Below are positions 44,079 to 54,599 of a DNA stretch of 64,000 bases, piece by piece. The notes under the pieces are model-generated. The model was not told the origin of the DNA, ran no database searches, and was given only the letters and a program-made list of their open reading frames with translations. Both the position numbers and the translations under genes were made by a program. Within the stretch, counting starts at the first letter, position 1. The number at the start of each line of letters is the position of its first letter. The stretch spans positions 923,877 through 987,876 of the forward strand of contig JAQFVV010012508.1 in NCBI GenBank assembly GCA_028023455.1, read 5' to 3'. The stretch is from Epiperipatus broadwayi (lineage: Eukaryota; Onychophora; Udeonychophora; Euonychophora; Peripatidae).

Positions 44079-44089
44079 AGAAATACATA

Positions 44090-45390
44090 ATGAAGTTATG
44101 TGAAATATCAGAAAACAATTTAAAATAGCTATAGCATGTTAGTTATCACAAGAGCTCTTGGGTTAATTTAGGGTTACCTCTGGAGAAGCATTTTTAGGTA
44201 GATTGATGGTTGGCAGGTTTTTATATAATTTAACAGCAAAATCTGGAAATGTTCATATTTTTGACAGCAGCAGCAGTTCCAGGATTCCTTGTGTGATAAC
44301 TTCCGATGGTCTACGGCAGCATATGACCATTTCGGAGAGAAATAGCCTTCTTGTGCTCTACTCCATCATGTCAAGATTTACAAATTACTACAATAATTTT
44401 GGTTAGAAACATTAGACCTCAGAATGATTTCTCTTAGAAACATTAGAATGGAGAACAAAAGAAAACCCTCCTTTTTATAGTAGAATTTTACAATAGAACT
44501 GCCCTGGAGCGTTACAAAAATATATCGGACTTATCAGCTGTAATTAAATCTATCCAAATATCTAAAGGAATTCAACATTAATTAATTTCTTTTGTTAATT
44601 TCCCTGTCGACATTCGAATTACAAACTAGATTTAATTAAAAATTACTTTGACTAATTAAAGAAAACCTTAAGTGGACATCTGCTGTTTTTAGATAAACTT
44701 ATATAACATTAACTAATTAAACTATTGTCCCTCATTTATTTTAACAGAAATATTTGGAATGACTTTTATTAAATTAAACGAAAATTACTTTACTTTTAAA
44801 TTGCAATATTTGAATCTATTTACTAAACGAATATTTACTAAATGAATTTTATTTAAATCAAAAATATATTATGACGGTAATATATATTTGTAAATAGATT
44901 CAAACAAAATAACTTTAACAATTTATAATTTTGATATGTTTTAAAATGCATATCATAGTGTGTGCGCAATTACGACTTATATAACATACTTTTTAATAAA
45001 TCAAAATTATGTGAACATATACATAATCTATAATCTTTTATTTTATTTGGGAATGAGTTATATATATATAATACGAGCATTGTACTCGTGGTTTAAAATT
45101 AGGCGGGATTTTCGGTATATAAGCGTATTGCAGACACACTACGATAGATTGGGGTTCAAACTAAGGTATGAGGGTAGGAAATAGGTGAGAAAAGGTGAAA
45201 CGAAGATCTGCAAAGCAGACCTTACTGTTTCAATATATTATAACAAGAGAATAAGTACATAAAGATTTTAAAGTCAAATATTCTTATTATTAATAATAAT
45301 AAATAAAATTTAAAAAATAAGATTAATTTAAATACAATAATATCTTTAAAATTGGTAGATAGGTATCCTCCCATTTTTTTTTTTTATGAA
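44090..45390. other. AT-rich spacer, no gene seen
   Basis: The frames at 44203-44406 and 44960-45184 have no recognised domain. 45148-45240 (GATTGGGGTTCAAACTAAGG, then GATCTGCAAAGCAGACC) has a T-arm-like motif and a small hairpin, possibly a decayed tRNA-related repeat. Confidence 0.4.
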
Positions 45391-45394
45391 CTCA

Positions 45395-45640
45395 AAATGC
45401 TGATATAAACTGAGCACTGTTTGCATATATGTGTGGGAGATGGTGATCTGGACCAACTGATGAGTACTGGTTCAGCACGAAATATGTATATTGGAGATCA
45501 TTTATCTTTTTCATCATGTATGTGGTCAAGTGTATCAGTTGTATAAGATAGATTAGATAGATGTAGGGAGCATGAAAGTTCGAGTTCAATCCCTTATACT
45601 TACATTAAGTTGAGTATAGAAAATATACACATACTTAAAT
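45395..45640 (+). mobile_element. Family D copy, plus orientation, 5'-truncated
   Basis: TATAAACTGAGCACTG, GATCTGGACCAACTGATGAG, CACGAAATATGTATATTGG, GAAAGTTCGAGTTCAATCCC and a tail with TTACATTAAGTTGAGTATAG. It begins in mid-body after a run of T. Confidence 0.8.
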
Positions 45641-45836
45641 ATTATATAAACTGATATTTAGAAATGTATTTAATAAATAACACTGTAACTTCCAATTACT
45701 TTCAGCACACAAGTTATATATAATGTAGAAGTTTTAAAATGAGACTATTGGCAATCCAACTAAGAATCTCTATTAAAATATCAGATAATATGTAAATGCA
45801 TGAAACAGTTATAGGAATCACCAATGATTTCGATTT

Positions 45837-45935
45837 TTTTTTCATGTGTCATAGCATCGGCCGGGAAGCGAACCCGCTAATCCGGGACAACTGCTTGTAA
45901 GGCGGCTGTGCTGACCACTCGACCACCAACGCTTG
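45837..45935 (-). mobile_element. tRNA-headed short retroposon S, copy 5, with 17-bp target duplication
   Basis: Identical ACCAATGATTTCGATTT at 45820-45836 and 45936-45952. The 99-bp insert on the minus strand is CAAGCGTTGGTGGTCGAGTG (A-box-like TGGTCGAGTGG), loop CTTACAA (anticodon position TAC), GCGGGTTCGCTTCCCGG (B-box-like GGTTCGCTTCC), GATGCTATGACACATG and a poly(A) tail. It is the best-preserved demonstration that this family is a tRNA-like head plus A-tail with nothing between. Confidence 0.93.
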
Positions 45936-46194
45936 ACCAATGATTTCGATTTGAATGCAGGTTTTATATTAGACTATTGATAACAATGACTTGATTATTG
46001 TGACTAAGGCTTCAATATGGAAAACAGTACTAATTTAAAAACAATATGATTTCTGATATCGTTACTGGCTTAATTTTTTTTATTTCATTTAGCATAACTT
46101 ATCTTTAATCTACCAAGCAGAAACCTATGCATTTCTATGCATTATTATACTCTGCGTCCAGATCTAACTAATCATCAAAATATAAACGCAGACA

Positions 46195-46290
46195 AATGCT
46201 CCCGTTTGCCTCCCGGCCCCCCCCCTCGTCGGTCGGGCCCCTTTTCGGCCGGGTTTGTCCTCCCAACTGTGTTTTTGGGGGGGAAATAGG
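46195..46290. other. GC-rich island in AT-rich DNA
   Basis: About 95 bp with runs such as GGCCCCCCCCC, CGTCGGTCGGGCCCC and TTTTTGGGGGGG, in surroundings that are mostly A and T. It is followed directly by several hundred bp of A-rich DNA. The composition suggests an inserted sequence, perhaps the end of a retroposed transcript, but I do not recognise it. Confidence 0.7.
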
Positions 46291-47160
46291 AAAACAAGAA
46301 AAAAAAAGAAAAAAAATTGAATACAGAGTTTTGGTTGAGTAGTAAAGTAAAATAAAAATATAGATATTAAAAATAATGAATGAAAAAAAAAAAAGAAAAT
46401 AAAAAAAAAGAATAAAAAAAAAATAAATAGAAAGTTATGTCTTTAAAGGTATGATTAAAAATATTTGTTTTGAGAATATAAAAAAAAAAACAACAATAGG
46501 AAATTTAAAAAAAAAGAATAAAAATATAGAAAAAAATTAGGAAAGAAAAAATGTTAATGTCATCCCTATTTACATATTGCTAATATTTGAAAAATAATTT
46601 GATTTTGTGAAATATTAACAAAAATTATTTAAATTAAATGTAATTAAGTGGAGTTTGATAATTGAAGAAATATAAAAAAATTTTTTTGTAATTAAAAAAT
46701 AAAAGTTAACACTATTTTGTATAAATGTGGGAACAGTTCTACAGTTTGGTATTTTAAAAAGGGTTTGGTAATTTTATTAAAAAAATTATTGAAAATTATT
46801 TACAAATTCATTGAAGAAATATTAACAAAAATTGTTTGTACTTTAAAATAAAGATTTAATGGAATATGGCATTAATGGTGATACTTTACATGCATTTGGA
46901 TTATTATTGTCTATATTCAATAATATAATTAATTCTAAAATTATAATTATTATAAAAAAAAATTAAAATTACACAAATAGGTTAACTGTGGAGGAGAATT
47001 GGGATATATGTTCTAAAATTAGTTTTATGTCAAAAACTTAAATATGAGTAGTGTGAGTGAAAAAATAGTTATCAAGTGGATAAAAATCAAATAGATAAAA
47101 ATCAAAAAATTTAAAATTTTAATTTTAAATTGTTAAAAAAAAAAAAAATTACTCTCGATG
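46291..47160. repeat. A-rich low-complexity tract
   Basis: Dense AAAAG/AAAAT runs on the plus strand with very few C. No gene. It may include an expanded poly(A) tail of whatever inserted at 46195. Confidence 0.7.
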
Positions 47161-48025
47161 GTTAATCAATACTGAAAAGTTAAGAGATGAAGAAGTGGGT
47201 AAAATAAATTATAACCCTAAAATCTAATATAATAAATGTAAGTTTAATAAACATAGCAATAAAATTAAGTAATACTTGAATAATGGATTTAATTTATAAC
47301 GTTGTTAAATATCAAAATGTTATTTAATTAATTCAAGAATATTAAATAACAAAATTCGTAGCAGACAATATTAAAAAAACAACAACAGGTTATGACAGGA
47401 AAATAAAACAAACATTTATTCCTACATATTATGGTAATGTTATCACAATTATAAATACGCCTAGGGCACGGAATGATAAGAAAGCGTAAATAGTTTGTGA
47501 ATATTTAATCTTAACCTTAAAAAGGCTTGATTTACAAACCTTAAAGAATAATCATAAATGCATTGTTTTAAAAATTATGACAAATAATGAACAAAAAAAA
47601 TGTTTTATATTCATTAAAACAAATTAAACATATAAAAAATGAACACAACAGCATATTAATAATTCAATTTGTAAAACGGAATCTTTTTATAGTTCCGAAT
47701 AAAAATACCAGATAATGGCAATCTGTAAAATTATGCTAAACATGATAATTTCTTGATTAATTTTACATGGATATTTTATCCATAATGTAGTTATTGATTG
47801 ATATCTAGTAGTCAAAAATAACGAATATTTAGAAGAAAATAGTTTAGATAATTCACTTGGAATCTTTCTAGATGGACATACTTAGAGGTTTATTGGTGTT
47901 TAATCTTGCTGATCTCAAACAATCATTATACTGAATTTCAGTGAGTTCGACTGCAATATGTATGGGGTTAAATTATGATCTAACAAACATACATTTAATA
48001 TTAATTTAAATTGAAACATACACAC
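47161..48025. other. AT-rich spacer, no gene seen
   Basis: No motif-bearing frame or repeat partner found. Confidence 0.5.
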
Positions 48026-48038
48026 AAGTTGTCCTAAA

Positions 48039-48142
48039 AATTGTCTTGCATTGGTGGTCGAGAGGTCAGCGCGACTGCTTTGCAGGCAGTTGCCCGGGTT
48101 GCGGGTTCGCATCCCGGCCGATGCTATGACACTTAAAAAAAA
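48039..48142 (+). mobile_element. tRNA-headed short retroposon S, copy 6, with 13-bp target duplication
   Basis: AAGTTGTCCTAAA (48026-48038) and AAGTTGTCTTAAA (48143-48155) flank the insert. 48048-48124 folds as a tRNA-like molecule: acceptor GCATTGG / CCGATGC (7 bp with one G-U), anticodon arm ACTGC-loop TTTGCAG-GCAGT (anticodon position TGC), an extended variable region, and T-arm GCGGG-TTCGCAT-CCCGG with one mismatch. TATGACACTT and about 10 A follow. The missing regular D-arm and the dispersed copies argue against a functional tRNA. Confidence 0.9.
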
Positions 48143-48155
48143 AAGTTGTCTTAAA

Positions 48156-49465
48156 TAACTTAATGAGTTTATTTACTCTGAAATACATATATATTAGTAA
48201 TAATAATAAATTAGTAGTTCAACTGGCAACTAGCTAGTTGAAAAGCAATAACAATATAAATTATACAACAGTTCATATGACCTCCCTAACTCCACAATTT
48301 ATTAAAGTCTTTTATTTTAATAACTATACATTTTCTTTAACTCCCGTAATTTTAGATAGTTGTTCACTAATATAGCAATTTATAATAATGATCATATCCG
48401 CACATGCTGACATCAACCCAACCAAAGAGACATATCTACTATCAGAATGTAACAATCTATTCTTAAGTTATCAACAATCTTAACCTGTAGTCAAGACAAC
48501 CTCTTTTAACACATATCTCTATTACATATCTTTGGATGAAATATCATAGATTATAATAGCAAATTTTACAACAGAATAATGCATATCAATACTGTCTGCA
48601 ATAAATTTAGATGTTCCCCTGGTCATTAAGTAACAAACCATATTAGATGATGCCAAAAATAATTCAATAGTATAAATTTATAAAAATAAGCAAAGAATGA
48701 GTAGATTCACAGATCTGGGGAATCATGGAATGTTTTACTCACACATTATCAGCTTATGCGGCTGCATAGCATAACAAACAATTTAATGACAAATAATATA
48801 ATTCCGTTTCGCTATTACTTTATATATAAACAAAGGAAGTAAATCAACCTCCCCCCCAAGCTATAAATTAAAAGCATTCTGAAAGTTGAACAAAGGATCA
48901 AGAATAGAATGAATTCACGTATTCTTCAAGCTTTGATATTAGATTAGTAAGCATACCTTTGACAACATTGTTAATAATTTAACATGAAATTAATTTATTA
49001 ACCATCATTGATTGTGAGTTTAATAACTCTTTGGTGAAATATTCCATCTGGCTGATAAATTAATTTCACTCTGAATTAGCAACAATATTGACAAAGGTAT
49101 GCTTATATACAATCAGAGCTCCAAAAATAGGTGGATTCATTTTATTCTTGATCCTTTGTTCAATCTTTAGAGTGCTTTTACATATACATTGAGCTACATT
49201 TAATTTAAAGTTTACTAGTTTATATATTATTTTAACTTTTAGGTGAAAGTCATTCTTTTGCATTATTCCTTCTAGTGAAGCAACTTCTAAGTACAATATA
49301 TTTCAAATTCAACTACTAAAAAATTGAATTTAAATTGTCAAGTTGTCAAAAATGTGACATATTTGAGAATTAAATAAAGTGACTTTAAGATTTATATAAA
49401 AAGTCATCAGAATGGTTTTTATAATAAAGATCTTTATAGTGGTCATGTGGAGCATTTTTGGAACT
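48156..49465. other. AT-rich spacer, no gene seen
   Basis: 48700-49160 contains two similar phrases in opposite orientation (GTTGAACAAAGGATCAAGAATA at 48889 and its complement near 49146; TAAGCATACCTTTGACAA at 48950 and TTGACAAAGGTATGCTTAT at 49089, each quoted in part), indicating an inverted repeat centred near 49015. Confidence 0.5.
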
Positions 49466-49468
49466 AAT

Positions 49469-51195
49469 GTATTAGACCTGTGACACAGCATGTATTAGAC
49501 CTGTTGTGCCTTTTCACATCTATGATCAATATGCAACATTGTGATTAGGTCAAATAAATCCAAGTAAATTTGATCTCGCATCAAAACATGTTTTTTTTTA
49601 TCCGATCTGGTAACAAAAGATTTTTTTTTCCCAAAATCAATTTTTTTTTCTGCCCTGATTTTGTTTAAGATTTCATTTTGATAACAGCTTGATTTCAATT
49701 GCACTGCATTTTTCTTCATAGTTATTGTCCATTTTCAATTTCATTGTTGCTTAATTCATTTGATTTTAAGAGAGTAAATAACTGTACATTCCCCAAAACA
49801 TTGAAAGACTTTGGGATTCAGCAAAATGGCGTAATAAGCAACAGTGAAGAACATCACAGCAAACACCATTAATTTGCATAATGAATGAAATAAAATAAAA
49901 ATTCGTTGTAAACATGAATTATTAATAAAAGTTTCATAATTTCTTATTTTGTGAAAAAACTTTATTTTTTGTTTTATTCTTTTAAAAAATAAATTTATTT
50001 ATTATTGTTTTCGACCAAATCCCGTTTCAGGCAAGATACTCCACAACTCTGTGGTCACTTTGGAGGGAAAAGTGAAAATCTTTTACTTGAAATCTCATTT
50101 TCTCCAGAATATTTGATCCACTTATAATAAAATATAACAGATCACTTGCATTTATTCATTGGTATATATTGCAAGGTAAGTAATGTATGTGTATAATTCA
50201 TGCTCTTTTTAACAATATTTTAAGCAATTTTTGTAATTTAGTCAAATTCATATCTTTAGTATTGTTATAAATTTAATATTTTTTCGTATATATTTCATGT
50301 AAATGTCGGATATATTTTATGTTTTTTAAAATAATATTTTAGGCAATTTTTGTAATTTAACAATTTTAAAGTCAAATTCATATCTTTAGTATTGTTATAA
50401 ATTCATACTTTTTCATGCAAATGTCGTATATATTTCATGTAAATAGCGTATATATTTTATGCTTTTTTAAAATAATATTTTAGGCAATTTTTGTAATTTA
50501 GTGATTTTATAATCAAATTCATATCTTTAGTATTGTTTTAAATGTCTATTCCGCATCATGTTTTAAATTTTTTCCTGTGAAAGTTGTATATATTTCTGTA
50601 TGGCAAAATAATATTTTCGACTTTTTGTATAATGGCGTCTTGCCATTAATTGCTGTTAAAAATGTAATTTTAAAAATCTGTTTTTTAGTGATTTTATAGT
50701 CAAATTCATATCTTTAGTATTGTTTAAAGTGTCTATTCTTTTAACTGCTATTAAAAATGTAATTTTAAAAAATGTTTGTTTTTTTTGTAAATTACGCTCC
50801 AAATTGTTTATATTTTTTGTGTGAAGTAGTGTTTTTAGTTCTAAGCTTACGTATTTTATAGTCCTAAGCTTATGTATTAGTCCTGTGACACTGGGCACAT
50901 ATTAGACATGCTGCCACTTTTCACATATGTATTCGAGCTGCCGATAACTTTGTAAATCTTGCGATAAAATATGTATGAGATCCGTGTACATTACTTTTTT
51001 CCAAATCTTGTAAAAAATATCGTGTATGAGATCGATGTACAGGTTATTTTGGTTAGGTCATAAGATAAGAAAGTTATGCAAGATCCTACAGGTTATTTTG
51101 GTCTGATCATAAGGTAAGAAAGTTATCAGGAGATTGATACGAATGTGAAAAGACGTAGCATATCTAATACATGCTCCATGTCACAGGACTACTAT
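49469..51195. mobile_element. Candidate TIR element, 1.7 kb, with a third internal end
   Basis: The left end (GTATTAGACCTGTGACAC, AGCATGTATTAGA, CTTTTCACAT, ATCAAT) matches the right end read on the minus strand (AGTAGTCCTGTGACATG, AGCATGTATTAGA, TCTTTTCACATTCG, ATCAAT) over about 65 bp, with roughly 75% identity. A further copy in left orientation lies at 50873-50940, so 50873-51195 could be an inner unit. No transposase; the minus frame 49495-49719 is lysine-rich without motifs. No clear target duplication. Confidence 0.6.
50222..50740. repeat. Degenerate tandem repeat inside the 49.5-51.2 kb element
   Basis: TCAAATTCATATCTTTAGTA recurs at about 50244, 50373, 50513 and 50700 with GGCAATTTTTGTAATTTA before the first three. 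Spacing is 129, 140 and 187 bp. Confidence 0.85.
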
Positions 51196-51645
51196 GTAAG
51201 TACCGCATTTTTGCATGATGGTAAACTTGCTTTAAAAGTTACAACTTTTTTGTATCAATGAATAAAATGTAAATAAATATGCATTCTTTCCCGCAATAAC
51301 TCTAATCTAATTTTAGACTTGAGATTTCTAAAAAATAAAAAAACAATCTGATGAAGTATTTGGTCTTTAAGGCTTGATATATAAGAGTGAAAACATTTGC
51401 CCTTAGTTTCATCGTGAGTTTATTGACAATTTTCCAGGATAGAAAAATTAGTAAACTTTTGGACTTTATATCATTCATTATATTCTATTAATATATAAAT
51501 TCTGGTTACTTTTTGGCAGAAATCTCCAAAAAAAAAAAAACATAATAAAATAACTTAACAATAAAATGCAATTTTTTTCTTTACTCCTCAAAATTTTGTT
51601 CACAAATAGTGATCAATCTAAAACCTATTAAAGTATCATTTATAG

Positions 51646-53094
51646 CAGAGGTGGCCAAGACATTGCCCACGGTTGACAAGATCTCAGGAAGTCGTACACA
51701 TAATTTTTTTTTTTAAAATTCAGGACCAGCTCTAAAAAATAATTATTTATAGGTAATTTAAAATTGTAATTTAATAAATATTTTATAATGTGATATGGAC
51801 AAATTGTAATACTAGAGGGAGCTGAGGTAATTTAACCTTTTGTCTGATGAATTTTCTTATTGCCCAAATTGAGTAAAAAAACTTAGTAATTTGATTCATT
51901 AAATATGGATCTACCCTGTTTCCTTTCTGAAATATATTAATGTACAATAATCAGAATTGTTTTAATTTAGCTTCTAAACATTATTTTACATTCAAATTGG
52001 TTAAATGTAACGAAAAATTTAAAATAATGTTAATAACTGAAGAAAAATATAAGAAAAACATATGGAAAATAGCCTGCAATGAAACAAAAGAATTATATTT
52101 CAATCAATCATAACACGAAAATGCCAGTTATTTCTTGTGGCTTAGAAATTACAATCACTGATTATTCACTTCTGTTGTCTTTTCTTCATCTAAAATTAAA
52201 TTTTTTAAATAAAAATCGAAATCTAGCCACATTTTAGTCAATATAGTGTAAAAAGTAGTCATAAAATCCATAAATATTTATGAAAAATACTTGTTTTCAT
52301 TGCAATTACCGAAGATCATTGATATGCAAATAGTGGTGTCCACATTATTCCACTTGTCTTAAATAGCGGTCAAGCACTATTCATTTTCCCTTGATTATTT
52401 TTCTTGTAAAATTAAAAATTTTTTGAATCAAAGTTTATATTTCAATAAACTAATATAAAAATTTGATTATGAATGTAAAAAATTATGAGAAATATATTTA
52501 TTTATGTTCAAAATCTACTATGAAAGCATAAAACATTTTGGTTTGATTTCTGACTTTGACAATTATAAACATCTGGAGAACAATAGCCTAAGTTGACAGT
52601 CAATGCTTTGCAGCACTTTATAAGGGAAAAGATGTGGAACTATATACAATAGAATGCAATCAGAAATCGATTTTTTTGTGAAAAATACTGCAAATAGGAG
52701 ATTTTTTTGAAATTAAAATTTTAAATATCACTAAAGCTACAAATTTATGATAAAATAAGTGTAAAATAGAGAAAATGTAACCCAAAATAATCCGAGATGG
52801 TGCAAAATGTAATAATTACATTTTGTTTTTGTTATAATCACTTTAAAGTTAGTAGTCATAGTAAAATGTCTTCCGACAGTTCATATCTTTGAGAAAAAAA
52901 AATCATCAGTACATAAGTATCTTCTAAAAATGTCACCAATATTTGTATTTAAAAAGCTGTTATAAAAAAAACATCAATTCATAAGTACATTCTAAAAAAG
53001 CAGGACTTCAACTGTTATTTTTTTTTCTTCCAGTTGTCACGTACACTTTCACCAAAAAAATCACCCCCAATGTTTAAAAATTTGGACACCCTTG
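51646..53094. mobile_element. hAT-like DNA transposon remnant, non-autonomous
   Basis: The left end CAGAGGTGGCCAAGAC and the right end (minus strand) CAAGGGTGTCCAAAT, or CAAGGATGGCCAAGC in the duplicated copy, match the CAGNGGTGNCCAAA-type termini common in hAT elements. Flanking 8-mers ATTTATAG (51638-51645) and ACTTATAG (53095-53102) agree at 7 of 8 positions, the target-duplication length expected for hAT. The subterminal region shares CGTAC on both sides. The 1.45-kb interior is AT-rich with no transposase. Confidence 0.72.
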
Positions 53095-53198
53095 ACTTAT
53101 AGAATGCTGACCAAGCAACGTACACCTTCACCAAAAAATTGCCCCCAATGATTAAAAGCTTGGCCATCCTTGACTTATAGAATGCTGACCAAGCAATT
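53041..53198. repeat. 79-bp tandem duplication of the hAT 3' end and flank
   Basis: Copies 53041-53119 and 53120-53197, each from GTACAC(T/C)TTCACCAAAAAA to AGAATGCTGACCAAGCAA, about 88% alike. Each contains the element's right TIR, the 8-bp target copy ACTTATAG and about 16 bp of flank, so the duplication happened after insertion. Confidence 0.92.
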
Positions 53199-53199
53199 T

Positions 53200-53765
53200 A
53201 ATGATAAAAATTGGTCTTATTTCATTGATTAATTCTATCTTCATTTGTACCAATATTTTTGGGCATTTCAAACAATTTGCCACCAAATATTTCCTGCTTT
53301 GTGAGTAAAAAATATTGTGAATTATATCAGAAAAAACCATCACATAAAAATATTATGTTAATGGTGAAATAGTGATTTGAAACATTTTTTAGAGCTTAAT
53401 TATAGCCAAGATATTATCAAATCACTAGTTTCCCACAAAAAAAAAATCCATTTGTTATCACAGGTTACAGCATGGTCGAAAATATAAAATGAAACATAAT
53501 TAAACTAATAAATTTTCTAAATGTTAAATGAATCCATGTTCTAAAATTTTGATTATTAATTTCTAAATCTAGAGTTATTTTTGATCAATTTTCTTTTATT
53601 TAAATCTCCTATCAAACAAATAACAGAAGAATATATAATCCGATCTTCATTGTAAAACTTGGGAAAACAATAATAAATTGTGAAGGGGAATTTAACTAGT
53701 GTACATTTTATTCTTCTTGTATTGTATTTATGATTTTTAAATACAGTGTTTTTAAAAATATGCGA
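53200..53765. other. AT-rich spacer, no gene seen
   Basis: No motif-bearing frame. Confidence 0.5.
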
Positions 53766-53767
53766 AT

Positions 53768-54592
53768 CAGAGGCAAAACTCTCCATACAGGAGGGCCATG
53801 CAGTGCAAGCCAGATTTATTAATGGATGCAAGAAGGTTTGAGCATAAAATCCCTATCTAATACTTACTCATCCAATATTCCCAGACTAGTTTCTAACTTG
53901 TGGCTTTCATCAATGACGAGCTTTAGATCTGAGAGTACTGCACCTATCTTTTAGGATCTAATGTAACCCTCTAGCAGCCACCTTTTATGTTATTAGCTAA
54001 CTATAAAGCTTAGAGTCCAAAATGAAAACAATGTTTTCAATTCCAGATCATTCGCTTGTATAGTCATATAGATCGGAACTCAGTTCAGCATCTATACATT
54101 TTGGTATCCTTGGTTAGTCACCATAATCCTATTTGGCAGAATTAGTATTAAACCACTAAACATCACATGATCACCATTCTTTATGCTTACAGAAGCTATT
54201 AACACAGAGGCAAAACTCTCCATACAGTAGCACCACTCAATGCAAGCCATAGTGATTATTGGATGCAGGAAGGTTTGTGCATAAAATCCCTATGTAGTGC
54301 CTACTCATCCAATATCCCCATACAAGTTTCTAACTTGTGGCTTTCATCAACGAGAACTTGGGAACTGAGAGCACTGCACCTAGATCTTTGGACAAGCTAG
54401 AGACTAGTCTGGGGTTATTCAATCAATAGACCCTGGATAGGAATTTTATGCACAAATATTCTGGAATTCATTGATTACTATGGCTTGCACTGAATGTCAA
54501 TACTGCAGGGAGACTTTGCTACTATTTTAAATGTCTAACCTCTCTTGTGTAAGCATGGGAAATGGTGATCATATAATGTTTAGTGGTTTTAC
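53768..54592. mobile_element. Foldback family A, array with two forward and one reversed part
   Basis: Forward unit 53768-54160, second forward unit from 54161 (ATCACATGATCACC, AACTCTCCATACAGTAGC) cut near 54395, then reversed sequence (CTAGAGACTAGTCTGGGG, TTTTATGCACAAA, CATTGATTACTATGG) to the reversed end GGTGATCATATAATG at about 54570. Loop-out centre at about 54395, different from the other loci. The frame 53556-53831 minus is spurious. Confidence 0.87.
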
Positions 54593-54599
54593 AAAATAT

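Noticed and set aside
48048-48124. Functional tRNA-Ala(TGC) gene
   Set aside because: The acceptor and anticodon arms fold, but the D-arm is irregular, the variable region is long, the body matches dispersed S retroposons, and it has an A-tail and target duplication.
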